DNA of 64,000 nt from Clostridiaceae bacterium (GCA_902362865.1 CABIYE010000001.1:310001-374000); one strand, 5' to 3'. Shown: positions 36,435-45,872, counted from the stretch's first letter. The notes: a model not told the origin generated them from the sequence alone. Numbers and translations are program-made.

Positions 36435-37622
36435 ATGGGCAAGAAAAGTAGAATTGCATATTTGATTCCAGTCTGCTTCCTTTTTATTCTTGTAGGAATC
36501 GGCGGACTCAATGCAAAAGCAGTGCTTCCTCTTGTGGAAGAAAAACTTGCGCTCGATGAAGGTTATTTGAAAGAGGGCGGAAGTCAGTTGGAAGAGGATT
36601 ACCGAACTTCCTTTTGGAAGCAGAGGGAATGGGTGAACCTGTATGGTATGATTCAGAATGCTATGGGAAAAAGGCTATCCGGCAATATGCGGTTTATACG
36701 TACAGACAGTGGGCTGATGGACTATGTAACCAAGGAATCGGATGTATATCCTTTTGCTGAAGAGATGTTGGAACTTAAGCAGGTTCTTGACGAGAAAGGG
36801 GTTCCACTTTTGTATGTGCAGATGCCGGTTAGAGAGCCGGAAGAGTCTTCGGAACCGGATATACTGATACGGACGAGAACATATTACAGCCAGATTAGAG
36901 AGATTACGGACGCTGCAGGTATTCTCTGTATGGACGAGGAAGAGATCCTGGAAGGAGAGGAAGCGCCGTCGCGGGATGAATTCTATTTTAAGACGGATGT
37001 TCACACAACGACTCAGGGCGAAATATGGATGGCTAATAAAATTGCCGAAAAGCTTGAGTCAGAATACCGGGTGGCTATACTGGATGTCATTCAGGAAGAG
37101 GATGAGAGATTTGAAATACATTCTCATCCATTTGCGGGAAATCTTGTACAGTCTTTGGGAGTTTATTATGTGGGAATTGATGAATTTGAAGAATATATTC
37201 CAAAGGAGCAGCCCACTTATCATTTGGAAGACGTGTTTGGCGGATGGTATGCAGATGGGAAATATGAGGAAGTCATTATGAATGGCTATGACCAGAGCAG
37301 CGAAGATGAAACTTACACTTATTGGATCACTAATTATCTGCGGTATGGAGCAGGCGGCTATCATGTGGAGAATCTGGACTCAGATGGTCCAAGCTTGCTG
37401 GTTATTTGTGATTCTTTGTGTTATAGGACGCTTTCCTATTTGTCGTTGGAATGTAAGAATATTACGGTGATTGATCCAAGGTTCATACCGGCGGACGGTA
37501 CAGATTATGTGAAGAAGGCGTTAGAGGATAAAATGTATGATGCGGCTATTTATCTGCATGGTACGTTTTACACCACCGATCACTCGATGTTTGGACAATG
37601 GTCTTTGCAAGAAGATAATTAA
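36435..37622 (+). CDS. AlgX/AlgJ- or DHHW-like SGNH acetyltransferase-type protein
   Basis: A predicted extracytoplasmic partner of the MBOAT protein, completing acetyl transfer to a wall polymer. 395 residues with one N-terminal hydrophobic segment (about 8-28). A catalytic-type motif F-K-T-D-V-H-T-T lies near residue 190, comparable to the D-x-H / DHHW motif of AlgJ/AlgX and DHHW proteins, and a possible serine block is LLVICDSLCYRTL near residue 315 (G-D-S-like). The ~19-base gap with AAGGGAG places it in one message with the MBOAT gene. Enzymatic activity is inferred from family and neighbour. Confidence 0.8.
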   Translation: MGKKSRIAYLIPVCFLFILVGIGGLNAKAVLPLVEEKLALDEGYLKEGGSQLEEDYRTSFWKQREWVNLYGMIQNAMGKRLSGNMRFIRTDSGLMDYVTKESDVYPFAEEMLELKQVLDEKGVPLLYVQMPVREPEESSEPDILIRTRTYYSQIREITDAAGILCMDEEEILEGEEAPSRDEFYFKTDVHTTTQGEIWMANKIAEKLESEYRVAILDVIQEEDERFEIHSHPFAGNLVQSLGVYYVGIDEFEEYIPKEQPTYHLEDVFGGWYADGKYEEVIMNGYDQSSEDETYTYWITNYLRYGAGGYHVENLDSDGPSLLVICDSLCYRTLSYLSLECKNITVIDPRFIPADGTDYVKKALEDKMYDAAIYLHGTFYTTDHSMFGQWSLQEDN

Positions 37623-37657
37623 TGCCAGATATTATGAAGTCATTTTTGTGGGGATTA

Positions 37658-37686
37658 TTGAAATAGAGTTTTATTTTCGTTATAAT
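37658..37686 (+). promoter_or_regulatory. Sigma-A promoter of the L,D-transpeptidase gene
   Basis: TTGAAA (37658-37663), 17-base spacer, TATAAT (37681-37686), 34 bases ahead of the start codon. Confidence 0.82.
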
Positions 37687-37720
37687 AGAGTGCGAAACAG
37701 CAGGAGAGGCAGGTGAAAAG

Positions 37721-39556
37721 ATGAGAAAATTTATAAAAAGAAATTTCGTTGCATTGGTACTTGCGTGCACACTGGCATTTGAACCTTATTGTGTTTTGGC
37801 TTCGGAGACCGGAATGCTGACCGGGGAAATGACTGAGAGCGAAACGGTGAATGAACCTGAGGCGGCAGAAGAAGAGCTTTCTGATGCAAAACCGGAAATG
37901 ACGGAAGAAACAGATGTGCCGGAAGTGACAGAAGAGGCGGGAGGAATAGAAGAATCGGAAGTGGAAGAAGACGGGGAAGAAGCTGTAAATTCCTGTAAAG
38001 AATCTGTGGAAGAAAAGATACAACAGGTTACTGAGGTGTGGAACGAGCCTCATATCAGAGTGGCAGATATCCGCCTGACTGATCTGGGAACGAGGATTGA
38101 AGCAGAAGCAGTATATGAATCGAATGATCAGAATGTACAGTTCCGGTGGGTTCAATATAATCTTCAGACACAGAAATGGACGGTGCTTAAGGAATGGCAG
38201 GAAAGCAGCCAGATCACATGGTATCCGCCGGAAAAAGGAGATTATTGGATCTGTGTTGCGGTGAAACTTTCAGATGGAAGGACGACTTCCAAGACAGTGG
38301 CTTATCGCTATAAAGGGGTATATGCAAATTTAACCGACATGTGCGTGGTAGATAAAGGAAACCATTTTGAACTGGGAGTATCTTATGAGACCAATGATCC
38401 CGATATTGTGTTCCGCTGGCGGTATTACGATGTGGCGGAAGATGAATGGCGGCTGATCAGAGACTGGGATGCCGGTAACTGGGCATCATGGAAGGCGGTT
38501 CATCCGGGGGATTTCCTTATGTATGCGGAGGCGAAGCTTAGCGATGGCACTGTGGTTGCCAAGTCCTGCGGACACCGGGTGAAGAAGACGGGTATTGCAT
38601 CGTTTTATACAAATATCCAGTCGCCTGGATGGCTTGAAAGTGAAATAAAATTACAGGGGAAATATAATGATTCGTTTGATGTGGTTGGTTCTGAAAGATA
38701 TCTGGTATACGATGGCAACACATGGAGAACCATTCCCCATACTTCTGACGGGGCGGTGTGGTCTCCGCAGTCGCTGGGGAAATATCTGTTTTGTTATGAG
38801 ATATATAATAAGAACGGAGGCTTGATTGAACAGTCGTTTATAGAGTTTTCTGTTGAGGCCCCATACGTAAATTTCGGCAATATCAAAATCAACAATGCGG
38901 CGGACCTGGAGTATATATTATCCGTAGATGTTGATACGAATGATTCCGCAGCCGAGTACAGATGGATGTATTATAATGTTTCGGAAGGACAGTGGCATAC
39001 GATCAGCGATTGGGGTAAGACAAGTGATTCCTACTGGTATGCCCCAGATACGGGGAATTACTGGCTTCATGTGGAAGCGCGGCTTCATGACGGCACAGTC
39101 CAATCCAATACGGTTAGCTATACGGCCCAGCAATATCCACCGGATCTGGCTGCGATGATGCTGTATGCAAATATGTATTCCAGTTCTACCCCATATATTA
39201 TTATGGTGAACAGAGATGCTTGTAAAGTCGGTATATTCCAGGGCTGGCAGGGCGGCTGGTCTCCGGTCATGTATATGGACTGTACGGTAGGTAAGCCGAG
39301 TACTCCGACTGTATCCGGGGTGTTCAGAGTTGGAAGCAGAGGGTACTATTTTGATTCCTATGGATCCAGATGTTTTTGGTGGACACAGTTTTACGGTAAC
39401 TATCTGTTCCATTCCGTACTGTACTATCCGAATGGCTCGCTTATGGACGGAAGGGTGGGAATGGCGTTATCCCATGGTTGTGTGAGACTTCAAATCGACA
39501 ACGCAAAATGGATATATGACAATATTCCTTCCGGAACGACGGTAGTTGTATATTAA
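37721..39556 (+). CDS. Secreted L,D-transpeptidase (YkuD) with triplicated beta domains
   Basis: Cross-links peptidoglycan or attaches proteins to it in a penicillin-insensitive manner. Signal peptide (residues ~10-28), then an acidic linker of ~75 residues rich in Glu, then repeated ~90-residue beta-rich modules. Three clearly share the pattern FRW-x-x-Y-(N/D)-V...W..I.(D/E)W......W.....G.Y......LSDGT (starting near residues 105, 200 and 385). The catalytic YkuD domain is last, with SHGCVRL and nucleophile Cys587. It has its own promoter and a terminator after it, so it is a single-gene unit. The modules probably bind wall polymers; that is inference. Confidence 0.9.
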   Translation: MRKFIKRNFVALVLACTLAFEPYCVLASETGMLTGEMTESETVNEPEAAEEELSDAKPEMTEETDVPEVTEEAGGIEESEVEEDGEEAVNSCKESVEEKIQQVTEVWNEPHIRVADIRLTDLGTRIEAEAVYESNDQNVQFRWVQYNLQTQKWTVLKEWQESSQITWYPPEKGDYWICVAVKLSDGRTTSKTVAYRYKGVYANLTDMCVVDKGNHFELGVSYETNDPDIVFRWRYYDVAEDEWRLIRDWDAGNWASWKAVHPGDFLMYAEAKLSDGTVVAKSCGHRVKKTGIASFYTNIQSPGWLESEIKLQGKYNDSFDVVGSERYLVYDGNTWRTIPHTSDGAVWSPQSLGKYLFCYEIYNKNGGLIEQSFIEFSVEAPYVNFGNIKINNAADLEYILSVDVDTNDSAAEYRWMYYNVSEGQWHTISDWGKTSDSYWYAPDTGNYWLHVEARLHDGTVQSNTVSYTAQQYPPDLAAMMLYANMYSSSTPYIIMVNRDACKVGIFQGWQGGWSPVMYMDCTVGKPSTPTVSGVFRVGSRGYYFDSYGSRCFWWTQFYGNYLFHSVLYYPNGSLMDGRVGMALSHGCVRLQIDNAKWIYDNIPSGTTVVVY

Positions 39557-39568
39557 TGGGAAAAATAA

Positions 39569-39616
39569 AATTCCCGGCAAAATATAGGCGTTTGCTGTAG
39601 TTTGTCGGGAATTTTT
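39569..39616 (+). terminator. Intrinsic terminator after the L,D-transpeptidase
   Basis: A 13-bp stem (39569-39581 with 39601-39613, one G-U pair) whose right arm runs into a T tract. Confidence 0.8.
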
Positions 39617-39685
39617 GTGATAGCGGTACGAACTGTCTGCCTGGGAAGTGCAGAGATGGAAAATGAAGGAGAATAGAAAAGAATT

Positions 39686-41605
39686 ATGATGATTAACAGT
39701 GCAAATGCCAAAAGACTGGCAATTTATTTCTTTTATGATAAAATGGGAGTTGTCGACCGTTTTGTGCCATATTTTTTGGAAGACCTGAAAAGAAATGTGT
39801 CAGAAATATTTGTGATATGTAATGGGGAACTGCAAGAAGAAGGCAGAAAAACCCTGGAACAGTATGGACAGGTAATGGTGCGTGAAAATAAAGGATTTGA
39901 CGTCTGGGCATATAAGACTGCTTTAGAGACCTACGGATGGGATAAGCTTCAGGAATATGATGAAGTAATTATGATGAACAGTACGATTATGGGTCCGGTA
40001 TTTCCGTTAAAAGAAACTTTCGATAAAATGGATGCCAGAGATGTGGATTTCTGGGGGATTACCGAGTATGCAAAACAAATGTGCGATCCTTCGGGCTGCT
40101 GTAAGTATGGTTACATTCCTACGCATATTCAGTCGCATTTTATTGTGTGCAGAAGATCCCTTATAAGCAGCCGGGAATTCCAGGAATACTGGGATGAGAT
40201 GCCGATGATCCATTCATACTGGGAAGCGGTTGGAAAGCATGAGATGATTTTTACAAAGCATTTTGAAGATTTAGGCTTTGTGAGCGCCACATCTGTGAAG
40301 ACAGATCAGATGAGGGAGTACAGCGGTTATCCGCTGATGATGTGCCCGGTAAAACTGTTAAAAGAGCAGAGATGTCCCATTTTCAAACGCCGGATGTTTT
40401 TCCATGATCCGAAGGATTTCCTGAGCCAGACAGCCGGGGAACAGGTAGAAGAATTGTTCCACTATCTGGAAAACGAAACGGATTATGATGTAGATTTTAT
40501 CTGGGAGACGATCTTAAGGAATTATAATCAGGCGGATATTGTTAAGAATCTGAATTTGAATTCTATTCTTTCAGAGAAATATGCCGATGAAAGAAAATAT
40601 GAAGAGGCGGCCGGACGGAATCGGGTGGCGCTGATTATGCATCTGTATTTTGAGGATTTGCTGGAAGAATCTTTGGAATATGCCATGTCGATGCCGGAGA
40701 ATGCAGATGTCTATATTACAACGGATTCAGAAGAAAAAAAGAAAAAAATTGAAGAAGTATTTGCAGGACTTCGCTGTAAGCATCTCGAAGTCCGGGTGAT
40801 TGAAAACAGAGGAAGGGATGTAAGCAGTCTGCTCATAGGCGTCAGGGATGTGATTGACGATTATGATATAGCATGTTTTGTGCATGATAAGAAAACGGCG
40901 CAGGTAGTACCGGGAACGGCAGGGGCAGGGTTCGCTTACAAATGTCTGAAAAACACGCTGGCAAGCAGAGAATTTGTAAAGAATATTATTATTGAATTTG
41001 ATGAAAAGCCCAGACTGGGATTGCTTTCACCGCCGGAACCTAACCATGGTCCATTCTTTACCACATTGGGAAGAGAATGGAGAGGAAGTTATAAATTGGT
41101 GAAAGAACTGGCGGAGGAATTGGGAATTACGGTGCCGATTTCTGAGTCGAAGCCGCCGGTCGCTCCCTTTGGGACAATGTTCTGGTTCAGACCCGCAGCT
41201 ATGAAGCCGTTATACAGCAAGAAATGGGAATATACGGATTTCCCGCCGGAACCCAATGGGATAGATGATACAATCTTACATGCAATTGAACGTATTTATC
41301 CATTTGTAGTGCAGCAGTCAGGATATTATCCGGGGATTGTGATGTCTGATTATTTTGCGCAGATTGAATATGGAAATCTAAAGTATTATGTGAGAGAATA
41401 TAATAAAATTATGATGCAGTATGGCATTGAGGATTTTCATCAATACATGTGTTTTGCATTAGAAAACAGGCTGGAATTATCTGTGGATCCGGATTCTCTA
41501 AAAGGAGTGTTAAAGCGCAGAGCCAAAAACCGCCTGAGACGGATTCTTCCGGAGTCTGCGTATAATAAATTGGAAAGTGTTTGGAAGAGCAGAAAGAAAG
41601 AATAG
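39686..41605 (+). CDS. RgpF-like rhamnan synthesis protein (first copy)
   Basis: A member of the rhamnan synthesis F family, which acts in building rhamnose-containing wall polysaccharides of streptococci and relatives. 639 residues: two glycosyltransferase-like halves, the first starting KRLAIYFFYDKMGVVD with NKGFDVWAYK and SHFIVCRRSL, the second starting near residue 300 with MHLYFEDLLEESL, ENRGRDVSSLL and CFVHDKKTAQ. A C-terminal basic stretch may contact the membrane. It is close to the second copy at 47.4 kb over its full length. It is followed at once by the exporter genes, so it may be involved in the same polymer. Confidence 0.9.
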   Translation: MMINSANAKRLAIYFFYDKMGVVDRFVPYFLEDLKRNVSEIFVICNGELQEEGRKTLEQYGQVMVRENKGFDVWAYKTALETYGWDKLQEYDEVIMMNSTIMGPVFPLKETFDKMDARDVDFWGITEYAKQMCDPSGCCKYGYIPTHIQSHFIVCRRSLISSREFQEYWDEMPMIHSYWEAVGKHEMIFTKHFEDLGFVSATSVKTDQMREYSGYPLMMCPVKLLKEQRCPIFKRRMFFHDPKDFLSQTAGEQVEELFHYLENETDYDVDFIWETILRNYNQADIVKNLNLNSILSEKYADERKYEEAAGRNRVALIMHLYFEDLLEESLEYAMSMPENADVYITTDSEEKKKKIEEVFAGLRCKHLEVRVIENRGRDVSSLLIGVRDVIDDYDIACFVHDKKTAQVVPGTAGAGFAYKCLKNTLASREFVKNIIIEFDEKPRLGLLSPPEPNHGPFFTTLGREWRGSYKLVKELAEELGITVPISESKPPVAPFGTMFWFRPAAMKPLYSKKWEYTDFPPEPNGIDDTILHAIERIYPFVVQQSGYYPGIVMSDYFAQIEYGNLKYYVREYNKIMMQYGIEDFHQYMCFALENRLELSVDPDSLKGVLKRRAKNRLRRILPESAYNKLESVWKSRKKE

Positions 41606-41628
41606 AACGAAAGGTGGGAAAAACAAAA

Positions 41629-42405
41629 GTGAAGACGTATATTCATAATTTTATTGCTTATAAAGAGTTGTTAAAAGAACTGGTTCAGCGGGATATCAGA
41701 ATAAAGTACCGCCGGTCTTTTTTGGGAATGTTGTGGTCTGTTCTGAATCCTCTTGGAATGATGATTATTATGACGCTTGTTTTTTCACATGTGTTCAGAG
41801 CGGGGATAGATAATTTCCCCGTATATCTGATGTGCGGACAAGTCATATTTAACTTTTTTAATGAAGCGACTACAATGGCGATGCAGTCTATTTTGGGAAA
41901 TGCGCCTTTGATCAGAAAAGTATACCTGCCTAAATATTTGTTCCCGATGTCAAAAGTATGTTCTTGTTTTGTGAATCTTCTGACATCCTGTATCGCGCTG
42001 GCGCTGGTGGTGGTCGTGACAAGAACTCCGCTGACGTGGAAATTGGTTTTGTTTGTGTTCCCGATTTTATATGTATTTTTGTTTTCGCTTGGCATAGGAA
42101 TTTTATTATCTGCTGTTGTGGTGACGTTCCGCGACCTGCAGCATCTCTATGGGGTAATTATTACAGGGCTTACTTATCTGACACCTATTTTCTATCCAAT
42201 TGAGATTTTGCCGGGCTGGGTGAAAACTCTCGTTGAGATGAATCCGCTTACCAGTTTTGTCGAGATGTTCCGTGATGCAGTTCTATATGGCGTTGTCCCG
42301 GGGATGGAACTGCATATAAGATGCATCGCAGCATGCGTGGTTGCACTAGTGTTAGGAATATGGAGCTTTATTAAACAGCAGGATACATTTATTCTGAAAG
42401 TATAG
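41629..42405 (+). CDS. ABC-2 polysaccharide export permease (TagG/RgpC-type)
   Basis: Membrane half of the exporter that moves lipid-linked wall polysaccharide outward. 258 residues with six hydrophobic segments. The start FIAYKELLKELVQRDIRIKYRRSFLGMLWSVLNPLG is the family signature. The GTG at 41629 is favoured because AAAGGTGGG lies 10 bases upstream; a longer frame from 41581 would overlap the RgpF gene and lacks a site. The ATPase gene follows 12 bases later. Confidence 0.93.
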   Translation: MKTYIHNFIAYKELLKELVQRDIRIKYRRSFLGMLWSVLNPLGMMIIMTLVFSHVFRAGIDNFPVYLMCGQVIFNFFNEATTMAMQSILGNAPLIRKVYLPKYLFPMSKVCSCFVNLLTSCIALALVVVVTRTPLTWKLVLFVFPILYVFLFSLGIGILLSAVVVTFRDLQHLYGVIITGLTYLTPIFYPIEILPGWVKTLVEMNPLTSFVEMFRDAVLYGVVPGMELHIRCIAACVVALVLGIWSFIKQQDTFILKV

Positions 42406-42417
42406 GGGGGAAGAGAA

Positions 42418-43149
42418 GTGGAGAATCCGATTGTAGAAGTCAACAATGTGTCGATGATGTTTCGCCTCTACAGAGAGAATGTTGACAGTTTAAAAGAATT
42501 TTTAATAAAGAAAGTAAAGCGTCAGATTACTTATGAAGAATTCTGGGCGCTTAGTGATATTAGTTTCCAGGTGAATAAGGGAGAATCTGTGGCTCTGATT
42601 GGGCGGAATGGATGTGGGAAAAGTACGCTCCTGAAAACGATTGCCGGCGTTTTAAAACCTACGAAGGGGAGTGTGCATATTAATGGCACGGTTGCGCCGA
42701 TGATTGAATTGGGCGCAGGATTTGATATGGATCTTACTGCGCGGGAAAATGTATTTTTGAATGGCGCCATTCTGGGGTATCCTAAAGAAATGCTGGAGGA
42801 AAATATGCCCGCGATTGAAGAATTCTCAGAATTGCATCAGTTTATGGATGTCCCCATTAAGAATTTTTCTTCCGGTATGCTTGCCAGACTGGGATTTGCC
42901 GTGGCTACGATCTACACTCCTGACATTCTGATTGTCGATGAGATCTTGTCGGTAGGAGATTACCGTTTTCAGGAGAAATGCCATGCAAGAATCCATGAGA
43001 TGCTGGAGCAGGGAACAACACTTTTGTTTGTGTCGCACAGCATCGATCAGGTGAAAAAGGTCTGCAATCGCGCTATTTTACTGAACCAGGGTCATATGCT
43101 GTTTGACGGCGGGGTAAAAGAGGCATGGAATCGGTATGATTCGTTATAG
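42418..43149 (+). CDS. ABC polysaccharide export ATPase (TagH/RgpD-type, short form)
   Basis: Energises export with the preceding permease. 243 residues. Walker A is GRNGCGKST, signature NFSSGMLARLG, Walker B ILIVDE. GTG start after GGGGGAAGAGAA. It ends soon after the ATPase core and lacks the C-terminal carbohydrate-binding domain seen in some Wzt proteins, which fits export without recognition of a chain end cap. It is the last gene of the RgpF-permease-ATPase unit. Confidence 0.93.
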   Translation: MENPIVEVNNVSMMFRLYRENVDSLKEFLIKKVKRQITYEEFWALSDISFQVNKGESVALIGRNGCGKSTLLKTIAGVLKPTKGSVHINGTVAPMIELGAGFDMDLTARENVFLNGAILGYPKEMLEENMPAIEEFSELHQFMDVPIKNFSSGMLARLGFAVATIYTPDILIVDEILSVGDYRFQEKCHARIHEMLEQGTTLLFVSHSIDQVKKVCNRAILLNQGHMLFDGGVKEAWNRYDSL

Positions 43150-43181
43150 AATACGTCTATACTATCTATAAAAAGAAGCGA

Positions 43182-43212
43182 TTGGACTAGCCCGGGGAAG
43201 AAGACTTATAAT
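43182..43212 (+). promoter_or_regulatory. Probable promoter of the SLH-rhodanese gene
   Basis: TTGGAC (43182-43187) and TATAAT (43207-43212) with a long 19-base spacer. The pair lies inside an imperfect inverted repeat (TACTATCTATA near 43160 and its reverse near 43215-43228) that might be an operator. Confidence 0.45.
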
Positions 43213-43263
43213 ATATAGATAATAGTAAACGGCCTTTTTGGTAGGTCAGTAGGAGGAAAGAGT

Positions 43264-44733
43264 ATGAAAATGAAAACAACATTAGCGCTGTTTGCGGCAA
43301 TGGCAGCAGTAATGGCGGTACCACTTTCAGCAGATGCTAAGGAATTTACGGATGTTGCTTCCGATCATTGGTATTATGATTATGTATCTGAGATCAGTGA
43401 TAAGGGAATCATGACCGGTAAGGATGCGGCAGGTACAGTTTTCGCACCGGCGGAGAATATTCCGCGTGCGCAGTTTGCGACGGTTCTGTACCGTATGGCG
43501 GGGAGTCCGGAGGTGAAGTACAGCTCAGTATTTAAAGATGTGCCGGACGGACAGTGGTATACGAAACCGATTATGTGGGTATATCAGGCGAAAGTTGCCA
43601 ATGGATATACGGATGGCAGTGGTAATTTTGGTACCAATGATCAGATTACGAGAGAACAGATTGCCAAGATGATGTACAGCTATCAGAAATATATGGGATA
43701 TGATGTGTCAGGGACGACAGAACTTGACACGTTTCCGGATGGCGGTAGTGTCAGCTCTTTTGCGACAGAATATGTGAAATGGGCAGTGGCAGAGGGAGTT
43801 ATCAGTGGAAAAGAAAATGCGGCTACAGGACAGAAGTATCTTGATCCGCAGGCAAGTGCAAACCGTGCGGAAATTGCAACGATTATTTCCAGAACACTGG
43901 TTCCGTTCGAGGGTGATTATGTGATTGATGCCGCTGAGGCGAAAAGTAAGATCGGCGAAGAAGACGTAATCTTTGTAGATGGCCGTGGTGTTGAGAAGAG
44001 TGCGGAGACTATAAAGGGAGCAGTTATTTCCGATTGGAAAGACTGGTCCGTGAATTTAAACCCGGATAACAGCAGCACAGGTGTGCCGGGATGGTGGCAG
44101 ATGCAGAGTGTGGAAAAGATGAATGAGACTTTCAGTAATCTGGGACTGTCTAAGGACAAAGAGATTATCCTTCTTGGCGAGACGGTTAATGGCTGGGGCG
44201 ATGATGCAAGACTGATGTGGCAGCTTCGCGTGGCCGGATATGAGAATGTAAAGATTGTTGACGGTGGTTACAGCGCATTGATCGCGGCCGGAGCGCCGAC
44301 ACAGAAGGGAACATCTACACTTGCGAAGGTGGATGCAGAGGTTACTTCTAAGAATCTGAAGCATGTAGTGACGACAGACATACTGAAGGCAAATTATGAT
44401 TCTTATAAAATTGTTGATGTCCGCGCGGATGAAGAATATAACGGCGAATGTCTGTATAATGAGAAGGCAGGTGGACATCTTCCGGGCGCTGTTCATCTGA
44501 GATATACAGATTTGTTCTATGCGGATGGAACCCTTCGTCCGGTAAATGAGCTGACAAAATGGTTTGAAAGTGCCGGCCTGGATAAGGAAGACGAAATTGT
44601 ATCTTATTGCACGGCGGGGATCCGTTCTTCTTATATGCAGGTGGTTATGGAAATGTGCGGATTTGAGAATTCCATTAATTATGACGAATCATTCTGGGGA
44701 TGGACAGAAAACGAAGGTTTGCTGGAGAAGTAA
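43264..44733 (+). CDS. SLH-anchored secreted protein with tandem rhodanese domains
   Basis: 489 residues. Signal peptide ending ADA-KE (about residue 25), then three SLH domains (FTDVASDHWYYDYV; FKDVPDGQWYTKPI; FPDGGSVSSFATEYV) to about residue 215. After them come two rhodanese domains. The first (about 220-360) has VIFVDGRGVEKS but no cysteine at the active loop, as in the inert first half of tandem sulfurtransferases. The second carries IVDVRADEEYNG, GHLPGAVHLRY and SYCTAGIRSSYM with catalytic Cys449. Rhodaneses move sulfane sulfur, usually inside cells; a wall-anchored form is unusual. AGGAGG precedes the ATG. A terminator follows, so it is expressed alone. Substrate unknown. Confidence 0.88.
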   Translation: MKMKTTLALFAAMAAVMAVPLSADAKEFTDVASDHWYYDYVSEISDKGIMTGKDAAGTVFAPAENIPRAQFATVLYRMAGSPEVKYSSVFKDVPDGQWYTKPIMWVYQAKVANGYTDGSGNFGTNDQITREQIAKMMYSYQKYMGYDVSGTTELDTFPDGGSVSSFATEYVKWAVAEGVISGKENAATGQKYLDPQASANRAEIATIISRTLVPFEGDYVIDAAEAKSKIGEEDVIFVDGRGVEKSAETIKGAVISDWKDWSVNLNPDNSSTGVPGWWQMQSVEKMNETFSNLGLSKDKEIILLGETVNGWGDDARLMWQLRVAGYENVKIVDGGYSALIAAGAPTQKGTSTLAKVDAEVTSKNLKHVVTTDILKANYDSYKIVDVRADEEYNGECLYNEKAGGHLPGAVHLRYTDLFYADGTLRPVNELTKWFESAGLDKEDEIVSYCTAGIRSSYMQVVMEMCGFENSINYDESFWGWTENEGLLEK

Positions 44734-44757
44734 TAAACTGGAAATTATTTCAAAATG

Positions 44758-44786
44758 TTGACAAAATATTACAAATATGTCACAAT
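44758..44786 (+). promoter_or_regulatory. Promoter of the SLH-M23 peptidase gene
   Basis: TTGACA (44758-44763), 17-base spacer, CACAAT (44781-44786). The -10 lies within the left arm of the palindrome at 44777-44813, so that palindrome could also serve as an operator. The layout resembles the rmlA and glmS promoters (TTGA-A, 17 bases, -ACAAT). Confidence 0.55.
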
Positions 44787-44819
44787 GTTAATCGACGTAT
44801 AACATTGTGACATTTTTTT
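44777..44819 (+). terminator. Intrinsic terminator after the SLH-rhodanese gene
   Basis: A perfect 14-bp stem (44777-44790 with 44800-44813), nine-base loop and seven T residues. It ends only 17 bases before the next start codon, so the following gene must start transcription within or after the hairpin. Confidence 0.82.
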
Positions 44820-44836
44820 GAAAGGCAAGGTAGGAT

Positions 44837-45856
44837 ATGAAGAAAAAGATTGGTGTGTTTATACTGACACTGACTTTGATGTTTGGATTATGTTCAAATA
44901 CAGTTTTTGCAGCATACTCAGATGTATATCAGAACGGATGGTATTATGGAGCAGTTCAGTACGTATCTCAGAATGGAATTATGACCGGATTAAACGATAC
45001 ATATTTTGGCGTAGGAGAATCCTTAAAGAGAGGGCAGTTCGCACTGATATTATATCGCCTGGCAGGTACTCCGGATGTGGAATTTGAGAATAAGTTTCCC
45101 GATATCGGAGCAAATGATTGGTATGCAAATGCGGTGATTTGGGCGAGCGACAACGGAATTGTGACCGGATATACGGATACGGGTCTTTTTGGACCTTCTG
45201 ATGAGATTACAAGAGAACAGATGGTAACAATGCTGCACCGCTTTGAAGGAAGTCCTCAGGTAAGCGCTGATCTTAGCGGATATCCGGATTCCGGTTTGGT
45301 AGGAGCCTGGTCTTTGGCAGGAATGCAGTGGGCAGTTGCGAATGGAATTATCAGTGGAGATAACAATATGCTTAATCCGCAGGGCATAACTACCCGAGAA
45401 GTATGTGCGACCATCATTATGCGCTTCCAGGGGGGAGAGTATATTGAGACGGAAGCGGGCCCCGGAGGGTTCGTGAATCCATGTCCGGGAGCGAACTATG
45501 TATCCTCTGAATTTGGTTACAGGGTTTCACCTACAGAGGGCGCAAGCAGCAATCATCAGGGAAGAGATTATGCTGCGTCAGAAGGAACCGCGATTTTAGC
45601 GGCGGCATCAGGAAAGGTTGTGCTTGTTGGCTATACCAGCGCCAGAGGAAACTATATAGTAATTGACCATGGAAATGGAGTGGAGTGTTACTATCAGCAT
45701 TGCTCAAAGATTATTGCTTCTGCGGGCGATATCGTGGAGGCCGGTGAAAAAATTGCAGAAGTTGGTTCTACAGGAATTGTATCAGGACCACATCTTCATT
45801 TTGAAGTACATGAAAATGGAGTGCCGGTCGATCCGAGAAAATACGTACCGGAGTAA
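44837..45856 (+). CDS. SLH-anchored M23 (LytM-type) metallopeptidase
   Basis: A secreted peptidoglycan endopeptidase-type protein. 339 residues: signal peptide ending VFA-AY (about residue 25), three SLH domains (YSDVYQNGWYYGAV; FPDIGANDWYANAV; YPDSGLVGAWSLAGM) to about residue 200, then an M23 domain with zinc ligands in HQGRDYA (His-x3-Asp) and GPHLHFEV (His-x-His), all present. The SLH region is N-terminal here, unlike the glucosaminidase and protease where it is C-terminal. Expected role: cutting peptide cross-links during growth or sporulation. Confidence 0.92.
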   Translation: MKKKIGVFILTLTLMFGLCSNTVFAAYSDVYQNGWYYGAVQYVSQNGIMTGLNDTYFGVGESLKRGQFALILYRLAGTPDVEFENKFPDIGANDWYANAVIWASDNGIVTGYTDTGLFGPSDEITREQMVTMLHRFEGSPQVSADLSGYPDSGLVGAWSLAGMQWAVANGIISGDNNMLNPQGITTREVCATIIMRFQGGEYIETEAGPGGFVNPCPGANYVSSEFGYRVSPTEGASSNHQGRDYAASEGTAILAAASGKVVLVGYTSARGNYIVIDHGNGVECYYQHCSKIIASAGDIVEAGEKIAEVGSTGIVSGPHLHFEVHENGVPVDPRKYVPE

Positions 45857-45872
45857 AGCGTTTTATAAAAGG

